Shown here: positions 43,379-55,683 of the stretch, in pieces
Layout of the letters: each line of letters starts with the position of its first letter
Numbering within the stretch: position 1 is the stretch's first letter
DNA from: Homarus americanus
Lineage: Eukaryota; Arthropoda; Malacostraca; Decapoda; Nephropidae
DNA length: 64,000 nucleotides
Assembly (NCBI RefSeq): GCF_018991925.1
Contig: NW_024756438.1
Span: 548,501 to 612,500, forward strand
Direction of reading: 5' to 3'
Position numbers and translations under genes: made by a program
The notes under the pieces: model-generated
Database searches by the model: none
Told to the model about the DNA's origin: nothing
Seen by the model: the letters and a program-made list of their open reading frames with translations, nothing else

Positions 43379-44404
43379 TCAACACCAAGTAAGTTGTCAG
43401 GTTAATTACCTTTCACTCAAGTTGTATCAAGTTCCCCTCGAAAATAAAGAGGAAACTAAACAAACAACTTCCCAACACTAAAACATTCTAAAAGTTTTGC
43501 AGATGTTTCCAACGTTCGAGTTTATAGCCGTCTCACTCCACAGCTGTTTACAAAAGTTAAAATCCTGGAGTTCCTTCATCTCGCACACACACACTACACC
43601 ATCACTTGTACATTTCCTCTCTACTTTGATTAAGAAACTCATACATTTTCCACACACACTCGGGAATAAGTTAGAATTACTGTGTCCATTTATTCTGGAG
43701 ACGAAAGATATATATTATCACACAAATACAACATTACGATAGAATTATTCATGAAGGTAATTAAACTGACGCACCTGCCTAGACCATGACGCGTTAGCAT
43801 ACATACATACAATACATAGTGATATACAGGGGTAAATAATACATGATTTGTATATAACAGACGTAGAGAGAAGGTCATGTTATAGTGTATTTATGAAGCA
43901 ATGTAGGAGTAATAATAGTTAGGTCAGGTTGGGGCCTACTAGAACTGGGGTCCAAATTACCAGTCAGCACAGGTTTTCATGTGGGTAAGTGGAGAGGGCG
44001 GTGAGAAGAGTGAACTACGTCACACCATTATTAAGTGTAAAGAACATATTGTACAACTAATGTATATACGAGGAAGATAACAGGTGACAAAAAATAATAA
44101 TAGTTTTAAATAATATAATGCGTCACACTAAACTTCAAAGGAAAGAAAATTATTTTATATTTGCATGAAAAAAGTAAAAAAAAAAAAAAAATGGAGCGAG
44201 ATAAATTCTATTATTTTTTTTGTAAAGCAATATTTCTGCCGCCACCAACGTTAATACTTTTCATAAAAAGTTTTAATATTTCATGAGAAAATATCTGTCC
44301 AGGAAGTAAAACGATCATACTAAAAAACTAAACAGTGTGTGTGTATACTTTGTGTGTATACAGGACTGTGGTGCATGTTACCTGTTCCTGAGTAATGTTT
44401 GTGT

Positions 44405-44492
44405 GTGTTATTACCTGTACTAGTGTGTGTACCTGTACTAGTGTGTGTACCTGTACTAGTGTGTGTACCTGTACTAGTGTGTGTACCTGTAC
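44405..44492. repeat. 20-bp minisatellite, about 4 copies
   Basis: Unit GTGTGTGTACCTGTACTAGT. Confidence 0.8.
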
Positions 44493-44944
44493 AAAACAAT
44501 TAGCTACAACCTGTTTTTGGTGAGATTAAGGCAAATTTAATTTAATAACTTAATCATGTAAGGTTTATCCATTTTCCTTAATAAGGTATTCATTTCTTTA
44601 ATGTACATAAATATATAACTTTACTTTAAAAGGAATTGTAGGATCATCATTTAGATCCACATCAGATTATGAGCTTAAACAAAATTCATATGCTGAGATC
44701 GAACTTTTAGATATACATGTAAATGGTGTTTTCTAGTTAATATCTTGAATTCTTAATAAATTTATTTTTCTTTTGATTGAAACTTTGAAAGTCAAGCCTA
44801 TCATCTTTTTGTAGTTCTTAAATATCGTCCAGATCATTAATAAAGCTGTAGCAGTATAGCCACGGTGTTTTACTTTTTACCTATGCAGGTTACAACATAC
44901 AAATTACAATGAGGATGGTAGAAATAGTTGTTACAAATAGGCCA

Positions 44945-45026
44945 AGGAGTCGGAGTCGGAGTCGGAGTCGGAAGCATAAAAATTTGAGGAGTCGGAGTCG
45001 GAGTCGAAGGTTTTGTCTTCGACTCC
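44945..45026. repeat. GGAGTC hexamer arrays ending in a 10-bp hairpin
   Basis: Two GGAGTC arrays split by an AT-rich spacer. The second ends in GGAGTCGAAG (45000-45009), a 7-base loop, and its exact complement CTTCGACTCC (45017-45026). Looks like the end of an interspersed element. Confidence 0.7.
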
Positions 45027-46074
45027 ACAGCCCTGGTACCTATACTGAAATTTTGAACAAAATCCATTTTTTAGCCGAAAATTACAAAAATTGTAAGTCT
45101 AAAGCCTTAAAGGATTTTTGGCCAAAAATACGTTTTCTCTGAACTAAAATTTAATGTGCCTAACTATTTAAGTACATCCAGAATAATACACAAGCACCAA
45201 GAAATGACCTCGAAAACCCATAAGTGGCGAGTAATTAGCATTTCAAAAGTAATTAAAATATTCTAAAAATCATTTGAACATTTTCTAAAAGCCATTTGAA
45301 CAAGTTATAATCAAGATATCAAATTTTGGTTAACAGATCCTTAAGCAGCACATTCAGGAGTACCTACTAATAACTAACACCAAGGTGGGTGTTCCCCTCT
45401 CCTGCTCGCTTGTCAACACATACACACCATCTTCACTACACTACTTAGTCCACTTCACTCATTCTGATGCATGTGTCTGACTGCCTGAGGTCTGAGGGTT
45501 AATTGTAAGTAAAAACCGAATGAATTTCCTTAAATTATTGTTTTTTACCACGAAAGTCTCATATCATAACACATAAAACTGGTCACTCGAAATCATCACA
45601 CCACGTCATACAAAATACAGACCAATCATAGAACATCATATTGGATACGTAACCTGACCAATCACACCACGTCATACTGAATACAGACCAATCATAGTAC
45701 GTTAAACCCATAAATTCGTGGGTTTTGCTTTGATGTGTTCTCTCCCCCCCACCCTCGTTACCAGCAATATATTTCTCTCTATATTTTTCACTCTGCTGTA
45801 CATGACATATAGTTCAGTACGTATACAGATAAATCAACAAGGATTTACTATCACTAAAATCCATGGTAAATATTATATGTCTGGCCTTGTTTTAATTCTC
45901 AGGAGGTAAACACAAAGGGTGGAGTTATCTTGGGTAATGACACCTAACGAGCAGCAGTTGTCGCTAATGATGATCACTATAGTCGTATAAACGGTGACAC
46001 CAAAAACAACAGCGTCAACTTCCTTGTTTATGTTTTGTTATGTGGGCGATTTGTGGCTATTGTCGACACGTGTC

Positions 46075-46592
46075 CCCGGTAGACACTGGGCCCTGAAGAT
46101 AGACACAGGGCCTGGTAGACACTGGGCCCTGAAGATAGACACAGGGCCTGGTAGACACAGGGCCTGGTAGACACAGGGCCTGTTAGACACGGGGCCTGGT
46201 AGACACAGGGCCCTGAAGATAGACACGGGGCCTGGTAGACACAGGGCCCTGAAGATAGACACAGGGGCCTGGTAGACACAGGGCCTGGTAGACACACAGG
46301 GCCTGACACGGGGCCTGGTAGACACAGGGCCTGGTAGAGACACGGGGCCTGGTAGACACAGGGCCTGGTAGACACGGGGCCTGGTAGACACAGGGCCCTG
46401 GTAGACACGGGGCCTGGTAGACACGGGGCCTGGTAGACACGGGGCCTGGTAGACACGGGGCCTGGTAGACACAGGGCCTGGTAGACACAGGGTCTGGTAG
46501 ACACAGGGCCTGGTAGACACAGGGCCTGGTAGACACAGGGCCTGGTAGACACAGGGCCTGGTAGACACAGGGCCTGGTAGACACAGGGCCCT
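46075..46592. repeat. 16-17-bp minisatellite, about 30 copies
   Basis: Unit TAGACACAGGGCCTGG with CCTGAAGATAGACAC variants. It starts (gene sense) about 30 bases after the donor of the exon 46623-46803, so it fills the beginning of that intron. Minus-strand open frames (VSTRPCVYQA) are artefacts of the repeat. Confidence 0.88.
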
Positions 46593-46622
46593 GGGAGACT
46601 CGACTGTTATGAAAAATCTTAC

Positions 46623-46803
46623 CGCCTTTGTTCTCCATGAGCACTGGGAACAAAGACTGATAAAACAAAGCCTCTCGTGTGTGTGCCTTATATAAGAAAC
46701 TTGTAATATCTTCCACAAGTTTAGTATTCCTGTGAGACCGTGGAGGACTGTTAGCTCGTAAAAACTGCCACACTCCGCTACTCTGCGTCACGGTGCTATC
46801 AAA
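46623..46803 (-). CDS. Internal exon of an unidentified minus-strand gene
   Basis: 181 bases, clean acceptor TTTTGTTCTCCAG and donor GGCG|GTAAGA, one open frame of 60 codons (phase 0 in, phase 1 out). The peptide runs FDSTVTQSSGVWQFLRANSP, PRSHRNTKLVEDITSFLYKA, HTREALFYQSLFPVLMENKG. It is alpha-helix-like, soluble and clearly non-repetitive. I do not recognise the family. Best evidence for a fourth gene in the window. Confidence 0.55.
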
Positions 46804-47274
46804 CTGGAGAACAAAAGAATCGATTTAAAGAACCAAGAAACTCGAAAGCATAAAGCCATTTCTTGATTAGCTAGCTTAAGCTTCCTGGACGTACTCGGGT
46901 TCGTCCCCATCATTCTTGCGGCTCACAGCTGAAGAGGCAGACGAGGGTTCGGCCCTGAGGTGGTGAGGACGTCTGGTTGGGTACGACTAACTGCGCACTG
47001 TTGGCCCAAAAGGTGCCGTTATTGGGCGGGAGGTGGGAGGTAGACCGGAGGGTACGCTGGTGAGGGTACATGAGGGGCCGACGGTACGTGAGGGAAGATG
47101 GAGAACAAAGAATAAAGAGGAAGAAGAAGTTAAAAACCAAGGACGAGGAGAATAAAAGAGCAGAAGAACTTAAGGAAGAGGCAGATAAAAAAATAGCGGC
47201 TTAAAACTCAAAAGAAGAACAGCTAGGGTCCACTGAAGATCTGACTCAGCTTTGTCGATACAGACGGCTGCCTT

Positions 47275-47276
<2 letters not shown>

Positions 47277-47361
<85 letters not shown>
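47277..47361. repeat. (GA)n microsatellite, about 42 units
   Basis: Uninterrupted GA. On the minus strand the TC run abuts AG|AAGGCAGCCGTC, so it could serve as a polypyrimidine tract; the following [14 protein letters not shown] reading has no good donor. Confidence 0.93.
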
Positions 47362-47364
<3 letters not shown>

Positions 47365-47726
47365 TTTTATAATCTCTTTGTTCACACGGTGCCATAAATG
47401 GTCTAATAATTCGGGATATATAAATTGTACAGCAGAGAAGAGGAGTAAAAGATAATGTTTGGTGTTGGTTCTCGTAATAATAAAACAAAAACAAAATCAT
47501 AGAAGGAAGAGAAATGAAGGAGGTTATAAATCAAAACAACAAACATGATCATAACTTATCATACAACAACAACAACAACAAAAACAACAACTTCTTATAA
47601 CCAACAACAACAACAACAACTTCTCATAACCAACAACATAACACCACTATAACAACAACAACAACAACCAACATAACACTATCTGGTCCAAACAAAAAAC
47701 ACAAATAATACGAAGGATTTTAATAC

Positions 47727-47796
47727 TTAGTCACAGTTGAAGGTAAAGTTATGTAAGCCAAAACTCCCCGGTCGACCACCACCGCCTGAGTCTGCC
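47727..47796 (-). CDS. Possible terminal exon, unknown
   Basis: Acceptor TACGTTGGTTCAG. With phase 2 entry it reads QTQAVVVDRGVFGLHNFTFN, CD, stop. Short and unrecognised. Confidence 0.22.
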
Positions 47797-48851
47797 TGAA
47801 CCAACGTAAAAATTAATTCATAGTTGCCAGTCAGAGAGGAAACTTAGATATTTTCCCTTTGACAACTGTGATAATAATAACTTTACTTTTTTATGATTTT
47901 TTTGGTTATTTATATAAAAGTTTACCAGTATGGGTCTAGTTTGTTTGTAAATAGGGTAAATACCTCACCTTCCCATACGAGGTACAAATTCCCTGATAAA
48001 CTGTAGTCGTTGTTGGGGTAAACTAAATGTTACTGTTTTGTTGTGTTGAGGGAAAAAAATAGTTTAGTAGTTTATGGCTTAAATATGTTTTCCCTTTTTA
48101 TACTTTTGTAATAGTTTTATTTTACTGAATCACAATAACTCAGTAATTGAACTGATACAGGTATGAATTGCAGGTAAACGAACAATCATACATACAAATA
48201 TACACACAGTGATAGGGACTGGTGGCCCTAGATTGCGTCAAACCATAGTTGACCACTCCGGTAACAGTAAGAAATAACAAGGTCGCCAATTAAATTAATA
48301 AATGAAGGAATAAGCAATACACTGGAGTAAATTAAAATACAAATTCCTTAAACAAAAAAATAAAGCATCTGACACACGTACCAACACACGAATCAAAAGA
48401 CAAGTTAACAAGTATTCACAACTCAGCAGACAAACAAGTTACGTTAACAATAATTAGTGAAAATTCAGTAAACCATAACGAGGGTTGAAGTACACCAATC
48501 AATACAATACGAAGAACATTATATAACGTCACCGTTCTTTTACTTGCATAATGTTACGAAATTTCAAGTCTAGTACACAATATTACATCCTATATACAAA
48601 AAATAACCTATCCTATTCCTCCACCACTTTCCTCGACTCACACACTCTCAACAATATAATGTATACTCAAGTTAAGGTCTTTGCTATGTGTCGGACTCCT
48701 TCCACCGTTTCCACCTTCCTCAGCCACGTCAAACCTGCTTCTTGTCTGTCCAGTGTACTATGGTCACCACATCACATTTTGGCAGGAATCTTAAACCAAT
48801 CAGGCATCAGTTTTCCAGTGGCGCCATGAAACTTCACCTCTGACGTTTCAG

Positions 48852-48852
<1 letters not shown>

Positions 48853-48921
<69 letters not shown>
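48853..48921. repeat. (CA)n microsatellite, about 34 units
   Basis: Uninterrupted ACAC run. Confidence 0.93.
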
Positions 48922-48925
<4 letters not shown>

Positions 48926-49255
48926 ACATTATGTAAATATATTACACTGAGTACGATGAGAGTACAAGCCTGAGCTGCATATTGACTGTATGTGGAGAAG
49001 TTATCATAAATGTAACATGATAACAGTGTAGCATGATAACACCAGTAATATAACATGATATAACGAAGTAACATAATAACACTGTAACATGACATAACAA
49101 TGTAACATGATAACACCAGTAGGATGACACGGTATAACAATGTAACATGATAACAGTGTAACTCTGAATGAGGAGGAAGATTAAATGAGAATTAAGAAAG
49201 AAGAAAGAAGAAAGAAGAAGAAGACGAAGAAGACAGTAAGGGGAAAAAATCTTCG

Positions 49256-49321
49256 TCAAATCAACTTCCCTTTATTGGGCGGAATCTTCTCAGCCTTGGT
49301 CTTGGTGGCGCCGCTGAGGGT
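49256..49321 (-). CDS. Possible terminal exon with lysine-rich tail, unknown
   Basis: Acceptor CGTTTCCCCTCGACCAG, then TLSGATKTKAEKIPPNKGKL, I, TGA; phase 0. The exon at 56503-56561 on the same strand also ends in phase 0 and is lysine/glutamate-rich, so the two could be joined. This is not proven. Confidence 0.38.
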   Translation of the reverse strand, partial: TLSGATKTKAEKIPPNKGKLI

Positions 49322-49334
49322 CTGGTCGAGGGGA

Positions 49335-49640
49335 AACGAGGGAAGTGACTATAGAGATAGGGAGAGGGGAGATAAAGGGGGGGAAGTGACCATAGAGATA
49401 GGGAGAGGGGGAGATAAAGGGGAAGTGACCATAGAGATAGGGAGAGAGATAAAGGAAGTGACCATAGAGATAGGGAGGGGAGATAAAGGGAAGTGACCAT
49501 ATAGGAGAGGAGATAAAGGGGTGGGGGGAGGGGTGACCATAGAGATTGGGAGAGGGGAGATAAAGGGGGGATGGGGGGAGGGAAGTGACCATAGATATAG
49601 GGAGAGGGGAGATAAAAGTGGGTGAGGGAAGTGACCATAT
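49335..49640. repeat. Minisatellite, GAAGTGACCATAGAGATAGG unit
   Basis: Units of about 33-50 bases of GAAGTGACCATAGAGATAGG plus GAGGGGAGATAAAGGG; purine-rich on the plus strand. Directly upstream (gene sense) of the possible exon 49256-49321. Confidence 0.85.
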
Positions 49641-50343
49641 CCCACCTACTGGACATAGACCTCTGCCACTTCCCGTCTATGTCTATATGTCTTACCACTA
49701 TTGTCTTCTCTCTCCCCTCAAGACGAACATCAAGCCACGCCCCATCACCACGCCCCCCCACCTTCCTCCTCCTCCTGTTCCTCGTCTCCCCAGACATACG
49801 CACACTAAGCTCCCCAATCCCCACAAGACGTCCACAACCCCCCCCTCCTCCCCTTGATCACACCCCACAACCTCCTCCCCACCACCAAGCAACAGGACCT
49901 CCTAGTCAGATAGAGCCCTCAGGAAGCTCCCCGACGCGAAGGAGTCAGCGGTGAATTTATCTAAACTCAAGACTAATGTTTATGTAGACTGAACCAGGAG
50001 CGTCAGTCTGGCAGTCTAGCTTATCTGGTTGACTCAGAGACCCGTTTGTGTGTATCCCTGGTGTGGTGAGAGGTGATAGGGGAGGGAAGTGAGAGAGGAC
50101 AGGAGAGAGGAAGGGGAGAGAAGCGTAGACTATTTGTTGTTATGTGTATTGATGGTTTATTGTTGTGTTACCAGACCTAAGACACCCAGAGGCTTTATCT
50201 GTCACCTAGTGGAAGGAACACGTCTTATGAACCAAATGAAAAAGACTCGTTTAATTTCTAAGACAGAGATGAGGTGGGGATGGGGGCGTGGGGGTGTGAG
50301 GGGTGAGTTGTGTGTTAAAAGTTGCCAGACGTTGGTTATTGTG

Positions 50344-50385
<42 letters not shown>

Positions 50386-50739
50386 GTGAAAGAAGAAATT
50401 CATTAATATAATATAAGACTTCTATAACTCATCTTCTGAACGATAATAATGAGAGTCTTGAACGATGGTTGGCGCCAGGTTGTATCAAAAGGTTATTGCA
50501 CTATTGACACACTAATAACGTCTTCAGGATACCTCTTAAATATCTTCATTATACCACGAAGGTGTTTCTTTTCCCAGGAAGAATTTGGTCTCTATTATTC
50601 TCGTCCCGGAAGAAGAATATATTGATGTTAAAATAATTACGGTGTGAGGAAGATTTAAAACCTCCCGCAACAAAAGGTTTTTCTTGTTAGATATATTTAG
50701 TCGCAACACCTGTATTACGATACAGGCCAGACGAGAGGC

Positions 50740-50812
50740 AAGACAGTGGTAGTCGAGCGGGTATCATCTAAAACCCTCACCTAACAGTCCTGGGTTCGAG
50801 TCCTGAGAGGTA
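50740..50812 (+). repeat. tRNA-derived SINE-like fragment
   Basis: A-box-like TAGTCGAGCGG (50750-50760) and exact B-box GGTTCGAGTCC (50793-50803). There is no regular cloverleaf. Confidence 0.6.
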
Positions 50813-51696
50813 ATATTTGAGTAGCAGATGACCAGGTGTTCTGAGGGTGACCAGGTGACTTATTACACCAGGTGGAGGTTGTCGAACTAGACAACTTGTT
50901 CTGTGGTGGTGATGGTTGTTGTTGAGGTGATGATAGCTGTTGTGATGGTGAAGGTTATTGAGATGGTGATTGTTGCTTTTGTGGTAATGATTGTGGAGAT
51001 GGTGTTGAGGTGGTGGTGAAGGTTATTGACATAGTGATGGTAGTAACTTATTAAAGCCTTTGATATATACATTTTAATCATCACCTGTTGCCACCACCAG
51101 CTGATACCGCCTGCTGACATCACTAATTAATATGAAACAGGTAAATCATAAACGATTATATATTACAGTCATTGTGTCTTGCTGTTTATTGAATGAGGTT
51201 AAACGTAGCTTCATTCTGCACCAAATTTAATTCCTGTCATTAACTAACAATAAACCTGACAACGAAATCGCCAAAAAATTAATTAGATACACTCGATTTT
51301 GTTGCACATTCGTTAATAATAAACGTGAAATTTTTTAATAACAATTGTTGCAAAAGAGTGAGTCATAAATGTTTAATATTGCCAATTGAGTGAATTATGT
51401 CATCACAGGTACCACCCCCACCTGTCCCACCTAGCTGTGACTCTTCTTCTACCTGTCATTTCTCTCTAAGTTGTGATTAATGATAAACGAGGAGAATGCG
51501 TTATTATTCAAACGTCAGCTTAAGCTTATTTACTCCTTGGTTAATATTACTACGTTGACTAAAAGCTTACACTATCAGGTGATGCTGTATGCTGTCAGCT
51601 TGAGCCTATATACTCGCTGGTGAATGCTACTAAGCTGTCGGGTACACCATTCTCTCCTTCCCTAAAAGTTGTGATGTAACTATTTGCTACACGATG

Positions 51697-51770
51697 GTAA
51701 GGTTAGGTCAGGTCAGGTTAGGTTAGGTCAGGTCAGGTTAGGTTAGGTCAGGTCAGGTTAGGTCAGGCCT
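51697..51770. repeat. AGGTC/AGGTT pentamer array
   Basis: TTAGG-type pentamers alternating with TCAGG over about 70 bases. Confidence 0.85.
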
Positions 51771-51850
51771 TGGCTTTCGGCCCATTTGTCTTTACCATCA
51801 AAACTCTTAATAATTTTTCTTTCCTCTCATTTCTGTTATCATCTGTACAG

Positions 51851-51908
51851 TGATGATCTTCCTGGTCAGTCAGGGGGAAGTGTTTTATATCAACAAGGAC
51901 CTTTGGAG
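51851..51908 (+). CDS. Possible plus-strand exon, unknown
   Basis: 58 bases between acceptor TATCATCTGTACAG and donor GAG|GTGAGG. Phase 2 entry reads DDLPGQSGGSVLYQQGPLE; another frame is open too. No partner exon could be assigned. Confidence 0.27.
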
Positions 51909-52539
51909 GTGAGGAGAAGGAGGAATGGGGGCGAATGGGGAGAAGAAGAGGAGGAGGGGCAGGGGAAGAGGAGGAGGAGGAGGGGTCATGGGAAGAGGAG
52001 GAGGAAGAGGGGGCATGGGTGTAGAGGAGGTGTTGATGATATAATTAGACACTCACGACTACATTACCATAAGGAACAACACTACACAGACGGGTCGTTA
52101 AGTCCATTGTTTACATAACTTTCCTCCATCACAACACAGACACATTAATTCTCGTTAACACTCCAGCCATCACCTTAACTTCGTCTCTTTTTAACAAGCT
52201 TCAAGAGAAAGTTTTTCCTTCCGGGTGTTTTGTTGACATACAATATGACCTCATAGTAGTTTGGCCTACACGAGTTTTAATTCGTTTGTTGTTTATGTTG
52301 TCTGCACTTGTTTATACAGAGGCTGACACATCGCTTTGTTTATACCGTAATAAATGCAGTGTCTCTCGCTGTTTTTACCATTACATGTTTATTTTCACCA
52401 TAAATCGTCTCTCATTGGTCAGGGATACTAACCAATCAAGCGTTCGTTAGTGCCGACCTGTTGTATGTGTAGGAACCAAACAGAGACTAATTTATGTTGA
52501 TGGGTGAGACGCGGCAGATGTTGTTGTGTACCGTGGGAG

Positions 52540-52735
52540 TCTCGTGTACTGCTGCTGGTCTCGTGTGCTGCTGCTGGTCTCGTGTACTGCTGCTGGTCTC
52601 GTGTACTGCTGTTGGTCTCGTGTACTGCTGCTGGTCTCGTGTACTCTGCTGGGTCTCGTGTGCTGCTGCTGGTCTCGTGTACTGCTGCTGGTCTCGTGTA
52701 CTGCTGTTGGTCTCGTGTACTGCTGTTGGTCTTGC
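52540..52735. repeat. 19-bp minisatellite, about 10 copies
   Basis: Unit TACTGCTGCTGGTCTCGTG. Because 19 is not a multiple of three, frames rotate; the open frames on both strands are artefacts. Confidence 0.88.
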
Positions 52736-52740
52736 GTTAC

Positions 52741-52831
52741 GTTGTGAGTTGTGTCCGGGAACGACAAACCAGAGTGACAGACACACACACACCAGAGGCC
52801 CGAGTACCGAGCCTCTCCTACCCGCCTTCAT
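52741..52831 (-). CDS. Possible first exon with signal peptide
   Basis: ATG (52829-52831) followed by MKAGRRGSVLGPLVCVCLSL and WFVVPGHNSQ, a good secretion signal. A CTATAAGA lies about 40 bases upstream. The possible donor AAC|GTAACG is weak and the 19-bp repeat follows. Speculative. Confidence 0.22.
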
Positions 52832-53260
52832 AATCGTCCCACTGTATCCCCCTGCCGTCACCCTCAGTCTTATAGTGACTGAATCTAACTCAATCCGACT
52901 GGAATATTAAATGTTAATTACCCTCGGGAAACATAAGTCGCCAGAACACATTAGGGCATTAAGCAAGGAGCCTTTCACCTTCCACCTCAGGATATTACTG
53001 TGATAAATAGAGTTGGTTCAATATCTGTATCTAAGAACTGACTTGTGTTATGTTGTTATTTTTGTGTTCTTGTTCTCTGTTATTACTGTGTCTTGTTCAC
53101 GTGTTATCACCTGCGAGAATACAGTGGTCAGGGCAGGGGGGCGAGTCAGATGTTACCTGGATATTAATTACCAAACTTTTCAGGTGTAAGAAAGTTTTAC
53201 CTGAACTTTGAAGATAATTATTACGCTATTATTGTTCTCTCTTTCATCTGCTCCTTTCCA

Positions 53261-53262
<2 letters not shown>

Positions 53263-53299
<37 letters not shown>

Positions 53300-53356
53300 A
53301 GCGTGCGCCAGGTAGTGTAGCTGTACCCTCGTGGCAGATATATAAACCAATACTGT

Positions 53357-53398
<42 letters not shown>
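53263..53398. repeat. (GT)n and (CA)n runs facing each other
   Basis: (GT) at 53263-53297 and (CA) at 53358-53398. The pair can form a long hairpin with about 60 bases between. Confidence 0.85.
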
Positions 53399-53401
<3 letters not shown>

Positions 53402-54345
53402 ACATAGATTACCAACAGAGTCAACAATTACCTGCAGTAGTTTCCTCGCTTCAGTGTATAATGTTGTAGTGTATCTCACATTAACACTTCCTGGCGACAT
53501 TGATGGTGTAGTAATGTGTTAAGTTGTCTCGACACTTGCAACACCTACAGTAAAGTAACTTGGCAACACTTAACAAATGAGGCTCAGCTAGACGACACAC
53601 ACACACACACACACACACACATTACTGTACAATAAACAGTTCATTAATGTCATGATCCTCAAGGCAAATTACCCCATCAAGGTATTTTGGTGTTTACAGG
53701 AACCATTACGTGTTCCCACTACAGTTTCCACCATTAATATTATAATACCAAGACCAGAGTGTCGAGTGTCACCATAATGTGTAATCGTCAATTTGATTTG
53801 TCTTAAGATATAGTGAGGGTGATGTGTCTTGCCTTCCATGTATAGTGATGGTGTATATCTGGCCTCAAACTCACTATAACAAGTAACTATTCTATGTCAC
53901 TATAACACAACCTTATTCCATACTAAAACAAGTTATTATCCTGTAACAATAAAAGAGTTGCTTCAGTAACTTGTAGTTTGTCCAGATGAAGAGTAATTCT
54001 GATAAGAGTTTGTACATTCGTGAGACAAGGTGAGAATTATTATATATTTCATGTAAGAATTCTCAGTCGACGAGATGCGATACAGATGAGGTGTTATTGC
54101 GGTGACAGGGTGAGAAATACCTCAGTGTAGGTGAGGTGAGAAATGTTGTCTCGTTATGAGGGAAAGGAAAGAGGTGAGGGGAGAAGAAAGAAGGTATATT
54201 AGAGAAGAAAGGAGAGGATGGGAAGAGAATTAATGAAGAGGAATTAGGTAGAGATGAGAGGGAGAGATGGAGAAAGAGAGAGGAGGAGGAGGATGGGGAA
54301 GAGGAATAGCAGTTTGAGGTTTGTCTCATAAGGTGTTGTACTGTT

Positions 54346-54389
<44 letters not shown>

Positions 54390-54900
54390 CAGTCAAGAGC
54401 AGACAGAGGTGTACAATGCTCACTCTCTGCCTACACACAGTCACCAAGACCCTGCCCCCCTCACACAAACAGTCATCTCCCATACACATACAGACAGTCA
54501 CCAAGACATTAACCAGATTCACTATATTCATAAGGTCAAATATTAAAAGATTAAGGTCACCACTTCAGGTCACCACTTAAGGTCACCACTTCAGGTCACC
54601 AGCAGGCCTCGGGTGCAGTTTAGTTACATATTACTCCAGTCTACACAACAACTCTCACGAACAAAACAAAAACACAATATTGCCAAACTTTTTTTTAAAC
54701 AATATTTTGGCGGAGTATTTGTCGCTGTCAACATAAATAACAAATATTGTCTCTTGTTGAAGTGTTTTTGTCATCTGTCACTTGGGGAAAATACGAGTTA
54801 ATAACATGGCCGACAAGACTGGCTATGTCGTGTTGTGTTAGATTTATGGCTTCATTTTCTCTCTAAAAACCGAAATGATTCACAAATATTCGGAACTGTG

Positions 54901-54970
54901 TGACGTCATCCCCACCTGGTTTACTGATATGTGACATCACCATCATTTGGCTCAATGATGTGTGACGTCA
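54901..54970. promoter_or_regulatory. Three CRE-like sites at 31-bp spacing
   Basis: TGACGTCA at 54901-54908 and 54963-54970, with TGACATCA at 54932-54939 between. The even spacing suggests a degenerate 31-base tandem repeat. No gene start is evident beside it, so a regulatory role is only a possibility. Confidence 0.35.
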
Positions 54971-55647
54971 CCGCAGTAGTAGTACAGTCAGTCAGTCAGG
55001 GGTATGAGGCACACTTAAAATACGTCAACAAGTGAAGGAAATAGGTTATGGAACCGTGAGATTAGTTCCACCAATGTGTGTCACCAAGTTAATGTTTAGT
55101 GTGTTAATGTTGACGCTTGTTGGTGAAACTCCTCCCCTAAACATTAACATTTAGTTACATAATGTGTGACAGTTGTACCAGTTAAGCCTCTGCTAGTTAC
55201 CAGTACTTGCAGGTGAAGGTGTGACAGGTGGCCTTAGTTTAGCGACTCGTGTGTGGTGTTTAGTGCTGCAGGAAGTCACCCAACTTCTGCTCTCTGAGTC
55301 ACCTGGTCTTCTGAGGCCGATGTAATAAACGTTTATTATAGTTTATGATAGAAGGAACGCCACAGTCCCTCCCTCCCTCCCTCCTTCCTCCCTCCTTCCT
55401 TCCCTCCTTCCTCCCTCCCTCCCTCACATAGAGTGCTGGGTTACTGGCGTTTGAGGCGTCTCGTTATCCATAATTCCAGGAGTTATCATCCAGTTACAAC
55501 ATTAAATTCTCGTCTCCTTAATACTTTAATTCAGTGTAAAATGTGTCTTACACTTTCATGGGGAAGTTACGGCCTCTTTACGTAGGATGAAGGATGATTT
55601 AAGACTTTCATATGCAGACGTTATGACTTACAGCTAGAGTATTTAAA

Positions 55648-55683
<36 letters not shown>

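Noticed and set aside
46028..46552. VSTRPCVYQALCLP repeat proteins on the minus strand
   Set aside because: Period 16-17 satellite open in several frames; only the exon at 46623-46803 upstream of it looks coding.
46910..47100. Minus-strand reading NNGTFWANSAQLVVPNQT
   Set aside because: Looks somewhat coding, but the only plausible donor gives a phase that hits an immediate stop in the next exon at 46803.
50178..50270. Plus-strand reading PKTPRGFICHLVEGTRLMNQ after a good acceptor
   Set aside because: Donor is weak (GTGGGG) and the opposite strand is also open; not enough to call an exon.
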